The notes under the pieces were generated by a model. It was not told the origin of the DNA. It searched no databases and was given only the letters and a program-made list of their open reading frames with translations. The position numbers and the translations under genes are program-made. Shown here one piece after another: positions 35,208 to 64,000 of a stretch of DNA of 64,000 bases. Each line of letters opens with the position of its first letter. Position 1 is the first letter of the stretch. Origin of the DNA: Mycobacterium scrofulaceum (lineage in GTDB: Bacteria; Actinomycetota; Actinomycetes; Mycobacteriales; Mycobacteriaceae); assembly GCF_001667885.1 (NCBI RefSeq), contig NZ_LZJW01000171.1:109391-173390 (forward strand). The letters are read 5' to 3'.

Positions 35208-35342
35208 TCAGTCCTCGCGATCGGGCTCGGTGAGCTCCGGTGCGTTCTCGCGGGTCGCCATCCCGCCCTCGCGCCCGTGGTCCGCGGGACCCGGGCGGCC
35301 GCCCGCGGGCTCGTCGTCGTCCTTTTGCGAATGCTTTCCCAT
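35208..35342 (-). CDS. Small acidic hypothetical protein
   Basis: A 44-residue very hydrophilic protein beginning MGKHSQKDDDEPAGG, probably disordered. ATG 35342 is preceded by GAAGGGAG at good spacing, which is the main reason to call it. No homologue recognised. Confidence 0.55.
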   Translation of the reverse strand: MGKHSQKDDDEPAGGRPGPADHGREGGMATRENAPELTEPDRED

Positions 35343-35475
35343 CGCGACTCCCTTCGTCGACCGAAGGACTACCCGCGCCGCGCGACCTCCACGCGACATG
35401 AACTCGAGATGGCCCCGGCGTGACGGTTCGGCGCGACCCGCGGCGTTCGACGAGCCGGCGTGCCCGGGGCGGGCT

Positions 35476-35787
35476 ATGAATCTAGGAGTGAGCAACCACC
35501 ATGTGAACCTGACCCAGCAGGAAAGCTCGTTGATCGGCGAGAGTCATCCCGAGGCGCTCACGCGCATGGACGAGCAGTCGCTGAAGGACCTGCAGAGCCG
35601 GCTCAGGCAAGCGCGCGAGAAGAACTTCAGCTTGCTGCGGCGGCGGGGCGCGGCGCGGGTGGAGGCCGAAGGCGCGCGCGGCGCCGCCCAGCCGGCCAAC
35701 GAGAAGCGCGGTGAAAAGGTGGAGATCTTCGACGCTGCGCTGGCCCGGGTGAACGAGCGCCTCGGTGCGATCGGCGGCCCCAGCTAG
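35476..35787 (+). CDS. Hypothetical coiled-coil protein
   Basis: About 103 residues, highly charged and helical (MDEQSLKDLQSRLRQAREK; EKVEIFDAALARVNERL). Starts at ATG 35476, GTG 35488 or GTG 35503 are possible; TAGGAG precedes the later ones. The pattern suggests a small dimeric coiled-coil protein. Function unknown. Confidence 0.6.
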   Translation: MNLGVSNHHVNLTQQESSLIGESHPEALTRMDEQSLKDLQSRLRQAREKNFSLLRRRGAARVEAEGARGAAQPANEKRGEKVEIFDAALARVNERLGAIGGPS

Positions 35788-35912
35788 CGCCTAGGCCGGT
35801 GTCACCGTGAACGGCACGGCCATCCGTCGTTCAAACATCAAGGCGCACAAGGCTTTCCACGGCCAGGTCAGGCCGAGTGGCGGCGGGTTCAGGCCGGCGC
35901 GAGCATAATCGG

Positions 35913-36752
35913 GTGGTGGACCCACACCGCGACGCCGTCGCGCATTTTCGCCGGCTGCACCGAGAGGGATGTTTTCTCATCCCGAATCCGTGGGACGCCG
36001 GCTCCGCGATCGCCCTCGCACAGCTCGGCTTCCCGGCGCTGGCCACGACGAGCGCCGGCCTGAGCTTCGCGCGCGGTCTCCCTGACGCGGTGACCGCGCT
36101 TTCCGTCGACGACGCACTGAACAACATCGCCGAAATCGTGGCCGCGGTCGGCGTGCCCGTCAACGCGGACTTCCAGGCCGGTTACGCCTCCGACGTCGGC
36201 GAGCTCGCCGACAATGTGGCGCGCTGCGTGGCCACCGGCGTAGCCGGGCTGTCCATCGAGGACGGCACGGGCAGCGGGTCCGCGCCGCTCTTCGAACTTG
36301 CCGAGGCCGCCGATCGGATCCGCGCCGCCCGTTCGGCGATCGACGACTCGGGCACCGGCGTCATGCTGACCGGCCGCGCGGAGTGCTTCCTCTACGGCCA
36401 CCCCGACCCCCTCGCCGAGGCCATCAGGCGGCTGCAGGCCTATGCCGAGGCGGGAGCCGAGGTGCTCTTCGCGCCGGGCATTCGTCGGAAAGAGGACATC
36501 GCGACCCTCGTTGACGCCGTGCGGCCGTATCCCGTCAACGTCCTGGTGTCGTCCGACACGGGGTTGACGGTTAACGACCTTGCGCGGCTAGGGGTGCGCC
36601 GGATCAGCGTGGGCTCGGCCTTCAGTCGCGTTGCGTGGGGTGCGTTCCTGGCGGCCGCGCGGCAGTTGATCGAGGACGGGTCCTTTGCGGGACTGGCAGG
36701 GGCCAGCAGCTTCGACGAGCTCAATGGGCTGTTCACGGAACGGTCGCGCTAG
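35913..36752 (+). CDS. Isocitrate lyase/PEP mutase family protein
   Basis: A 279-residue TIM-barrel enzyme of the ICL/PEP-mutase superfamily. Recognisable segments are IPNPWDAGSA, DFQAGYA (metal-binding acidic loop), IEDG and LTGRAECFL. The KKCGH-type active-site loop of true isocitrate lyases is absent, so the reaction may be oxaloacetate decarboxylation, 2-methylisocitrate-like cleavage or P-C bond chemistry. GTG 35913 is chosen for the normal N-terminus. It overlaps the convergent DUF4383 gene by four bases. Confidence 0.82.
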   Translation: MVDPHRDAVAHFRRLHREGCFLIPNPWDAGSAIALAQLGFPALATTSAGLSFARGLPDAVTALSVDDALNNIAEIVAAVGVPVNADFQAGYASDVGELADNVARCVATGVAGLSIEDGTGSGSAPLFELAEAADRIRAARSAIDDSGTGVMLTGRAECFLYGHPDPLAEAIRRLQAYAEAGAEVLFAPGIRRKEDIATLVDAVRPYPVNVLVSSDTGLTVNDLARLGVRRISVGSAFSRVAWGAFLAAARQLIEDGSFAGLAGASSFDELNGLFTERSR

Positions 36753-37183
36753 GACGCTTTCCGGAGATCGGCGAGGGAGTTGCGTAGGCCCCCGTCCAGC
36801 CGGATCTGCACCGCGGCCACCGCGACCATCACCGAGGCGGTCACCAAGTGCACCACGCCGTCGGTGACGTTGTTGGGGAACGTGAACACGAAGGCGACCT
36901 GGTGCGAGAAGAACGCCCAAATGCCCGGCAGCGCACCGGCTATCGCGGCGATCAACAAATAGAGCACTGCCCACGACTTGCGCATCGCGAACACCAGGCC
37001 CGGGGCGAACAGGGCCAGACCGGCGACGGCGTGCCAGCCGTTGTAGTCCATGCCGAGCAGCTGGACGGTGGGCGCGGTGGGCCCGGTGGCGAAGCTGGGG
37101 TTGACGATGAGGCCGGCCACCGCCTGGGCGACGTGAAAAACGCAGATGATCAGCAACCCGATCTGGGCGAAACTCCACCTCAC
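36749..37183 (-). CDS. DUF4383 membrane protein
   Basis: A 144-residue protein with four hydrophobic helices and the family segment DGVVHLVTASVMVAVAA near the C-terminus. GTG 37183 is preceded by GGAGGT at six bases. A promoter with an embedded palindrome lies just upstream. Function unknown. Confidence 0.8.
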   Translation of the reverse strand: MRWSFAQIGLLIICVFHVAQAVAGLIVNPSFATGPTAPTVQLLGMDYNGWHAVAGLALFAPGLVFAMRKSWAVLYLLIAAIAGALPGIWAFFSHQVAFVFTFPNNVTDGVVHLVTASVMVAVAAVQIRLDGGLRNSLADLRKAS

Positions 37184-37217
37184 GTTGCACCTCCTTGTGC
37201 ACGGTGGGATAGCCCGA

Positions 37218-37246
37218 ATACTACGCGCGGTAGTAGACCGTGGCAA
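37218..37246 (-). promoter_or_regulatory. Promoter and operator of the DUF4383 gene
   Basis: On the minus strand TTGCCA (37246-37241) and TAGTAT (37223-37218) are 17 bases apart. The palindrome TACTAC-GCGCG-GTAGTA (37219-37235) covers the -10 box and half of the spacer, where a TetR-type repressor would block RNA polymerase. The regulator is unknown. Confidence 0.55.
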
Positions 37247-37264
37247 CGGGTGCGGCCGTGATGG

Positions 37265-37843
37265 CTAGGAGGTGCTGCTCCGTTCGATCCATTGGGTCAT
37301 TGCGTCTTCGAGCGCGTCGGCGACGTCCACACCGGCGGCGTCGGCGGCCTGCTCGAACCGCTCGACCAGCTCGGTGTGGACGGAGGCGCCCAACTTGGTG
37401 CGCGCCGGTTTTGGCTTCGGCGGCAGGTCTACGGGCACGTGTCGCGCGACGGATGCGTCGATGATTTCGCGAAGCGCCGGTATGTCGTCGAGCGCTCGGG
37501 TCAGTTCGTCGCGTTCGATCCGCAGCACCTCGGCCGGCCCCATCGTCGTGACCGTCGCCGAACGCAGCTTCCCGCGGTGCAGCGCCGATTCGCCGATCAC
37601 CTCGCCCGGCCCGAGCACGGCGATGCGGTCCCGGCCGGCGTAGACGCCCACCTCGCCGCTGAGCAGGATGTAGCAGGAGTCCGAGGGGGTCTGCTCGTGG
37701 ATCAGCGGCAACGGGGCCGACGTCGAAGTGCGGTGGGCCACGCGGGCCAGACGCTGCAGTTCGGCGTCCGAGAACTTCTCGAAGGTGGCGTACTGGCGTA
37801 GCCGGCGAGCGTCTTCCAGGTATTGCTTCTCGTCGGCCTTCAT
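37265..37843 (-). CDS. Cyclic-nucleotide-binding domain protein
   Basis: A 192-residue protein with a Crp-like cNMP-binding barrel (residues ~15-120; the phosphate-binding cassette region reads GEVIGESALHRGKLRSATV). Instead of a Crp winged helix it has a short C-terminal helical tail (TKLGASVHTELVERFEQAAD ...). It therefore may sense cAMP/cGMP or an analogue and act through protein contacts. ATG 37843 is preceded by GAGCCC only, so the start is moderately sure. Confidence 0.8.
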   Translation of the reverse strand: MKADEKQYLEDARRLRQYATFEKFSDAELQRLARVAHRTSTSAPLPLIHEQTPSDSCYILLSGEVGVYAGRDRIAVLGPGEVIGESALHRGKLRSATVTTMGPAEVLRIERDELTRALDDIPALREIIDASVARHVPVDLPPKPKPARTKLGASVHTELVERFEQAADAAGVDVADALEDAMTQWIERSSTS

Positions 37844-37940
37844 AGCGGGCTCCTGACGTGCGATGTGACGCTACATCGAGGAGCGTAACGCGGACATGCG
37901 GCGCAACTCTAGATCCAGTCCCGCCGCGGACGGCACGCGG

Positions 37941-39497
37941 TCAGTTGCGCCCGGGAAGCCGCATCACCGCACGCACGACAGGGACGAGCGACTTCTGCCA
38001 TAGCGTGCTCGGAATGCCAAGGGGCGGATCGAGATTGAACACGCGGGCGGTCGCGATCGTCTGCGATTCGGTGTACTTCAGCAGGCCCTCGGGGCCGTGC
38101 CGGCGGCCGACCCCGGACTGACCCATCCCGCCCATCGGCGCGCTCAGGCTGCCCCAGGCGAACGCGTAACCCTCGTTGACGTTCACGGTCCCCGAACGCA
38201 ACCGGGCGGCGATCTGCTGGCCCTCCGCGGACGAGCCGGCGAACACGCTGGCGTTGAGCCCGTACTCGGTGTCGTTGGCCTTCTCGACCGCCTCGTCGAC
38301 GTCGGCGACCGGGTAGATCGACACCACCGGCCCGAAGGTCTCGTTGGCCGCGCACTCCATCTCGGGCGTGACGTCGGTCAGCACCGTCGGCTCATAGAAC
38401 AGCGGCCCGATGTCGGGTCGGGCTTTGCCGCCGGCAATCACCTTGGCGCCCTTGGCCTTCGCGTCGTCCACGTGGTCGGTCACGGTGTCCAGCTGACCGC
38501 CGGAGATCAAGCTCCCCATGTCCACCGAGAAGTCATAGGCGGTCCCCAGCTTCATGTTCCGCACCGCGGCACCGAACTTGCCGACGAATTCGTCGGCGAT
38601 GTCCTTCTCGACATAGATCCGCTCGATGGAGATGCACAGCTGGCCTGCGTTGGAAAAGCACGCCCGGGTGGCCGCCTTGGCGGCCTTGTCGAGGTTGGCC
38701 CCGCGCGTGACGATCATCGCGTTCTTGCCCCCGAGCTCGGCGGAGAAGCCGATCAGCCGACGGCCCGCGTGCTCGGCGAGTTGCCGGCCGGTGGCGGTCG
38801 AGCCGGTGAACATCAAGTAGTCGCAGTTGTCGATGATCGCCGTGCCGACCACCGAACCCGGCCCGGGGACGATCGCATAGAGCGCTCGCGGCAGGCCGGC
38901 CTGATACAGCAGCTCGGCGCACGCCAGCGCGCAGTACGGGGTCTGGCTGTCCGGCTTGAGCACCACCGCGTTACCCGCCAGCAGGGCGGGCACCGAATCG
39001 GACGCCGTCAGCGTCATGGGGTAGTTCCACGGGGAGATGACCCCGATTACGCCCTTGGGCTGGTAACAGACCGTGGTCTTGCCGACGCCCGGCAGCAGCG
39101 ACTGCACGGTTCGGGGCTTGAGCAGGTCGGCGGAGACGCGCACGTAGTAGTTGGCGTTCGCCATCAGGTCGACGATCTCCTCCTGCGCCGCCCAGCGGGC
39201 CTTGCCGGCCTCGGCCTGCAGCAGGTCCATCAGGAACTCGCGGTTCTCGACCACCAGGTCGCGATAGCGGCTGATGACATCGACGCGCTCGGCGACGGGA
39301 CGGGCCGCCCACTCGACCTGAGCCGCGCGCGCTTCGGCGAACGCCGCTTCGACGTCTTCGGCCGTGCCGATCGGGATAGTGGTCAGGGGTTTACCGGTGA
39401 AGACCTCGTCGATCGTCTTCGTCGGGCGGGCGGCGACGTCCTTGATCGCGGCCAGCTGACGCAAGCGGTCGAAAACCTCGGCTGACGGTGCGGGCAT
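37941..39497 (-). CDS. gabD2: Succinate-semialdehyde dehydrogenase (NADP+)
   Basis: A 518-residue aldehyde dehydrogenase matching the Rv1731 (GabD2) type. Motifs are SPWNYPMTL, FTGSTATGRQLAEHAG, catalytic glutamate in AELGGKNA, and the nucleophile cysteine in FSNAGQLCIS. ATG 39497 follows GGGAGGTAA. GabD2 feeds succinate semialdehyde into the TCA cycle. It marks the return of M. tuberculosis gene order after the accessory stretch. Confidence 0.92.
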   Translation of the reverse strand: MPAPSAEVFDRLRQLAAIKDVAARPTKTIDEVFTGKPLTTIPIGTAEDVEAAFAEARAAQVEWAARPVAERVDVISRYRDLVVENREFLMDLLQAEAGKARWAAQEEIVDLMANANYYVRVSADLLKPRTVQSLLPGVGKTTVCYQPKGVIGVISPWNYPMTLTASDSVPALLAGNAVVLKPDSQTPYCALACAELLYQAGLPRALYAIVPGPGSVVGTAIIDNCDYLMFTGSTATGRQLAEHAGRRLIGFSAELGGKNAMIVTRGANLDKAAKAATRACFSNAGQLCISIERIYVEKDIADEFVGKFGAAVRNMKLGTAYDFSVDMGSLISGGQLDTVTDHVDDAKAKGAKVIAGGKARPDIGPLFYEPTVLTDVTPEMECAANETFGPVVSIYPVADVDEAVEKANDTEYGLNASVFAGSSAEGQQIAARLRSGTVNVNEGYAFAWGSLSAPMGGMGQSGVGRRHGPEGLLKYTESQTIATARVFNLDPPLGIPSTLWQKSLVPVVRAVMRLPGRN

Positions 39498-39646
39498 GTC
39501 GTTACCTCCCCAATGAGCACGGCGGGCAAACCACCAGCCTATCCGTCTCGAGTGCCGAGGCGGCCGGCCCTGATCGAGTACCGCGCCGCGCCGGCCGGCG
39601 TCGCGGACGGGTCCGGAGCCGACGTTTGGAGCCAGGTGGCAGGGGT

Positions 39647-40687
39647 ATGCGCCGTCCGGTGTCAGGCGCTCCGTCGTCAATCTTGCTTATCGCCGATCCC
39701 GGTCTGCCGGCGGAGGTCGCCGAACGTTTGTCTGACTCGCTCCCGAAAGCCCTCAGGGAGTGGGCGCCGGGCACTGGCGACTGGGTCGTATCAACGCGAC
39801 GCGATTCCTACCCCTTCGATGATCAAGCGGAGTTCGTCGAAGCCATCCGCGCCGTTGACCCGGCCGGCGAAACCGAGGACATCGTCGTCTACCTCACCGA
39901 TCTACCGCGGCGCGTGGGGACGACGCCGCTCATAGTCGACATCAGCCTGCGGTGCCGGTTCGGACTGATCTCCATTCCCGGCGTGGGTGGTTGGTTCATC
40001 GATCGGCGAGTACGGCGCCTGGTCCAGACAGTCGTGACCGAGGTAACCGAGGGCCAACAACCACCGTCCGCCCAACGATTGACCCGGAAGCGTGAGGAAG
40101 ACGTCGTCCGCTACTTCGCGCCGAAAACCTTGTCGCGTCTGCGCCTCCTCACGGGCATGGTGTACGCCAACCGCCCGTGGGGATTGGCGGCCGGATTGTC
40201 CAAAGTGCTGATGGCCGCGTTCGCGACCGGCGCTGTGAGCCTTGCGTATCCGACCATTTGGCAGTTGTCCGCCACCATGGGTCCCTGGCGGTTGACCGCC
40301 GCGACCACACTGGCCAGCGCAGCGATGATCGCCTGGCTCATCCTCGACCACAAATTGTGGGAGAGGCCGCAGTCGCCGGAGGAACGTGAACGCGCCGCCT
40401 TGTACAACGCGGCGACCGTGGTGACCCTGACCATCGGCGTCGCCGTCCTGCACGTCGGCCTGTTCCTGCTGCTCCTGCTGACCGCTTGGTGGACTCTTCC
40501 ACCGCGACTGGTCGCCCAAAATATCGGCCATCCCGTCGGCATTTCCGCGTTATTGATGTTGGCGTGGCTGGCGGCGGCAGTCGCGACGTTGGGCGGCGCT
40601 CTCGGTTCGGGGCTCGAGGACAACGAGGCCGTCAAGGCTGCGGCATATGGGGTTCGGCAGCGCCGGCGATTCGACCAGTCCAGATGA
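39647..40687 (+). CDS. Hypothetical multi-pass membrane protein
   Basis: A 346-residue protein. The N-terminal ~150 residues are soluble (ILLIADPGLPAEVAERL; VVYLTDLPRR). Then come about four to five membrane helices (AAFATGAVSLAYP, TLASAAMIAWLIL, ATVVTLTIGVAVLHVGLFLL, ISALLMLAWLAAAVATLG). The C-terminus is basic. No family recognised. ATG 39647 is chosen because the upstream ~50 codons are arginine-rich and overlap the gabD2 promoter region. Confidence 0.7.
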   Translation: MRRPVSGAPSSILLIADPGLPAEVAERLSDSLPKALREWAPGTGDWVVSTRRDSYPFDDQAEFVEAIRAVDPAGETEDIVVYLTDLPRRVGTTPLIVDISLRCRFGLISIPGVGGWFIDRRVRRLVQTVVTEVTEGQQPPSAQRLTRKREEDVVRYFAPKTLSRLRLLTGMVYANRPWGLAAGLSKVLMAAFATGAVSLAYPTIWQLSATMGPWRLTAATTLASAAMIAWLILDHKLWERPQSPEERERAALYNAATVVTLTIGVAVLHVGLFLLLLLTAWWTLPPRLVAQNIGHPVGISALLMLAWLAAAVATLGGALGSGLEDNEAVKAAAYGVRQRRRFDQSR

Positions 40688-40828
40688 AGCTCGTCCCAAG
40701 CCCGTCGCGCCTCGGAAGCTGTTGCCGCTCAACGGCTTGATGACTGCGCGCCGTGCACATGCGGCGAATCGATCTTTTGACCGCCGGTGCCTAGCAGAGG
40801 CCGTTCGCGGCGGCGGGCAGTCCGGCGC

Positions 40829-41614
40829 TCAGAGGATGTGCATGCCCTGGGCCAGCTGTGACACGCCGACCACCGTGAAGACGGTCACCAGAATCTGGCG
40901 GTGATAGGCGCGCACCCAATCATGCAGCTGGCGCAGCACGGCCTGGGTCCTCCCCGGCGCGGCCACATATCCCACCAGGATCAACTCGACGACGGAATAC
41001 ATCAGCAGGACGAACGCGATCGAGGCGCTGACCTGTGTGGCGACCGCGGCCCTCGAGGCGACGATGATCGCCAGAATGAACAGCACTCCGTCGACCGGCA
41101 CCGACGCAAGCCCGATCACCCACGCGATCCACAGCGACCCCTGCTCCCACGCGCGGTGGGCCTTGTGAAGCAGACGCCGAGTTCCGGAACCGTCCCCCGG
41201 GGGGACATCGCGCGCGCGGCTCAGAAATCGTGGCACCGCGATAGGCGCCGCCGGGGTGGGCGTCGAGGTCCCGTCACTCGATACGCCGGCCTCCGCACGC
41301 TGACGCGTCAGGAACCGCACGGCCATCACCGCGGCGATCGACAGCCCGAGCACGCCGAGGCCGATCTGGATATGCGGAAGTGTGGAGCTGGTGGCCTTCG
41401 TGGTCCCGCCGTGGCCGAGCGAACCGAACGCCGACGTGAAATTGAGCAGCATCAGCGGCGCGAGCAGTTCGGGCACACAGACCGTGAGGCCGCCGACCCA
41501 GTAGGCGAGCAGGTTCGGCCCCGGACGCGGTCGGGAGATCATCAACAGGGCCAGGCCCAGGCGCACGGGATTGAGTGCCGCCAGAATTCCCAGTCCCAGC
41601 ACTGACCCCCACAT
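40829..41614 (-). CDS. Gap/Sap-family membrane protein (GPL-addressing-like)
   Basis: A 261-residue protein with about six membrane helices and the family N-terminus (LGILAALNPVRLGLALLM ... PNLLAYWVGGL). Gap was named in M. smegmatis for transport of glycopeptidolipids to the cell surface and is encoded beside the GPL NRPS genes. Here a homologue is divergent from an mbtH-NRPS locus, so a role in exporting the lipopeptide is inferred. The central hydrophilic loop (about 110-150) is longer than the helices on either side. Confidence 0.78.
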   Translation of the reverse strand: MWGSVLGLGILAALNPVRLGLALLMISRPRPGPNLLAYWVGGLTVCVPELLAPLMLLNFTSAFGSLGHGGTTKATSSTLPHIQIGLGVLGLSIAAVMAVRFLTRQRAEAGVSSDGTSTPTPAAPIAVPRFLSRARDVPPGDGSGTRRLLHKAHRAWEQGSLWIAWVIGLASVPVDGVLFILAIIVASRAAVATQVSASIAFVLLMYSVVELILVGYVAAPGRTQAVLRQLHDWVRAYHRQILVTVFTVVGVSQLAQGMHIL

Positions 41615-42666
41615 TGGCGCATTTCTACCCGCGGCCGGTGGTCGCTAAACGCCGAACTCGCGATCGCCAACGCCGGCCCGGAGCGGAGCGCACAGGCGGC
41701 GGAGTTCGGCCCGTCATGCGAATCTCGGCCTGGTGCAACACCTTCAGCGACCGCGGGCACGTGAACATGGGGCCAACCCGGTGTGAACGCGGCCGCGCAC
41801 CCGTCCGTGAAGTCGATCACAGCGCTGCGATCGCGTAGCCGCGAGCGATCGCGGAACGCCGTAGCCCAGCCTCGGGCCGCACCGGGGCATCCGTGCCGCA
41901 GCCCGCACCCACGCAGCAATGGCACGGAGGTGTCAGCGCGGGCGACAGCAACTGCGCTCGGGCGGGATGCAGCAATCTCCGATTCCCGGCCAGGCACACG
42001 GATTCGTCGGGACTCCGCCCGGATCGCCGCAGCACCGGCGCGCGCCAAGCGGACCGTGGGCGGAGTGACCAGTGGTCATCCGCAAAGGCCCCGCGCTGTC
42101 GTCGGCGGGCCGCGCGCCGACGTGCCGGCAACGAATCCAACGCCCCTCGGGTCGCGTGTCAAAGCGTGCGGCCCGGCCCCGTGCGGTGCGGCGAAGCCCT
42201 GAGGGGCAAACCTTTGTTTTGCTGGCCCGCACGACATGCGTCCAACAGTCACTCGCGGTGAATCTCTTATGTGCGAACGAAATTCACAGGTTTGGGCCAG
42301 GAGCCGTCGGGTACACGGCGAGCCGTGGAGTACGACATTCGTTGTCGTAGTGCCAGCTTGCTAATGGTTCGCTGGTGCGCGAACGGCACGGCCCGCGGGG
42401 CGATCGCTACCAATTCGTGGGCTACCGTTGGCGTTGCGGACGGCATCGCGACTTGGGCAGGGGACACCACTGGGGCCCCAGACGCAGCCACAACGGTCAC
42501 CTTACGACGGGGATCTCCGCGAAGCTCGCCGGCGCGGGCACGGCGCCGCCGGGCGGGTCGGCACACTGGTCGAAACTGACGGCCAATCCTGAAGCGCAGC
42601 ATCGTCTTCGGTGCTGCGCTCGGCGTTCTGCGATTCTCAGCTCGCTCATAGGAGGAGGTCAATCCA
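41615..42666. other. Long intergenic region upstream of the mbtH-NRPS operon
   Basis: About 1.05 kb without a credible gene on either strand. It is GC-rich up to ~42200 and more AT-rich after that. It holds an inverted repeat TACGACA/TGTCGTA with a 5-base loop (42331-42349) and a GTGAAT/ATTCAC pair around 42260-42290. It is likely the control region and 5' leader of the NRPS operon; a clear -35/-10 pair could not be chosen. Confidence 0.5.
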
Positions 42667-42888
42667 TTGCAGCTCAATCCGTTCGACGACGAGACCGGCA
42701 AATTTGTCGTGTTAGTCAATAACGAGGACCAGCACAGCTTGTGGCCGGTCTTCACCGATGTTCCCGCCGGCTGGCGGGTGGCCTACGGCGAAGCCGAACG
42801 GGCCGCTTGCCTCGATTACATCGAACAAAACTGGCCCGATATTCGCCCTAAGTCGCTGCGCGAGAGGCTCTCCGCTCCCGGTTTGTGA
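42667..42888 (+). CDS. MbtH-like NRPS chaperone
   Basis: A 73-residue MbtH-like protein, an activator that binds and stabilises adenylation domains. The family signature is complete: NNEDQHSLWP, PAGWRVAYG, ACLDYIEQNWPDIRPKSLRE. It starts with TTG at 42667 after a strong AGGAGGAGGT site. It lies 52 bases before the NRPS, the same pairing as in GPL loci (mbtH-mps1), and is presumably its dedicated partner. Confidence 0.93.
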   Translation: MQLNPFDDETGKFVVLVNNEDQHSLWPVFTDVPAGWRVAYGEAERAACLDYIEQNWPDIRPKSLRERLSAPGL

Positions 42889-42911
42889 TGTATAGACCGT
42901 CTAGGTATGAA
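42883..42911 (+). promoter_or_regulatory. Internal promoter with palindrome directly upstream of the NRPS
   Basis: TTGTGA (42883-42888) and TATGAA (42906-42911) are 17 bases apart. The palindrome TAGACCGTCTA (42893-42903) lies in the spacer. The -35 overlaps the end of mbtH. This could give the NRPS gene its own TetR-type controlled transcription in addition to read-through from mbtH. Confidence 0.5.
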
Positions 42912-42940
42912 AGAGTCGGAAAGGTTTTGGGGGGGACTTA

Positions 42941-64000
<21,060 letters not shown>

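Overview
The window is about 64 kb of high-GC actinobacterial DNA. From position 1 to 25.3 kb the gene order follows the Mycobacterium tuberculosis Rv1687c-Rv1719 segment: ABC ATPase, mpg, tyrS, an lprJ-like gene, a TPR protein, HAD phosphatase, tlyA, nadK, recN, steA, mctB, pyrG, Nudix, xerD, O-methyltransferase, parA, scpA, scpB, rluB, cmk, der, SDR, cyclase and IclR regulator. A gabD2-like gene (Rv1731 family) at 37.9-39.5 kb continues that order. With the giant lipopeptide-type NRPS that follows, a slow-growing Mycobacterium of the M. avium complex or a close relative is most likely. The species cannot be fixed from the sequence alone.

Layout. (1) 0-3.2 kb: ABC transporter ATPase (partial), an Amt ammonium channel, mpg and a bile-acid:sodium-symporter-family protein. 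(2) 3.3-16.4 kb: a dense, mostly co-directional housekeeping block for translation, rRNA methylation, NADP synthesis, recombination repair, cell-envelope biology (steA/mctB) and CTP synthesis, ending with xerD. (3) 16.4-22.8 kb: a divergent O-methyltransferase, then the overlapping operon parA-scpA-scpB-rluB-cmk-der for chromosome segregation, condensin, ribosome maturation and GTPase functions. (4) 22.9-25.5 kb: a small SDR-cyclase-IclR operon and tRNA-Pro(GGG). (5) 25.5-41.6 kb: an accessory region without the housekeeping synteny. It holds a TetR/SDR/esterase/P450 set, secreted and membrane hypotheticals, an MFS exporter divergent from an ArsR-like regulator, a PEP-mutase/isocitrate-lyase-family enzyme, a cNMP-binding protein, gabD2 and a Gap/Sap-family membrane protein. 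(6) 42.7-64 kb: an MbtH-like gene followed by one uninterrupted reading frame of at least 7020 codons encoding a multimodular NRPS that runs off the end of the window.

The NRPS is the main point of interest. Its domain order is C-A-T-E / C-A(MT)-T / C-A-T / C-A-T / C-A-T-E / C-A... The specificity-pocket residues of modules 1 and 4 are the same Phe-like code. The first four modules are therefore collinear with the known M. avium subsp. paratuberculosis lipopentapeptide L5P (D-Phe, N-Me-Val, Ile, Phe, Ala). Here, however, module 5 carries an epimerase and an unusual pocket, and a sixth module follows. The predicted product is a longer, unreported-looking relative with at least six residues. 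The divergently encoded Gap-like membrane protein, related to the glycopeptidolipid export factor, is a natural candidate for moving the lipopeptide to the surface.

Several short palindromes were found in promoter positions: in front of the NRPS gene, the MFS/ArsR pair, the P450, the DUF4383 gene and the ABC gene, plus one 18-bp motif shared by the parA operon and the SDR operon. Two short elements flanked by direct repeats sit at gene junctions (mpg 3' end; rluB/cmk overlap).
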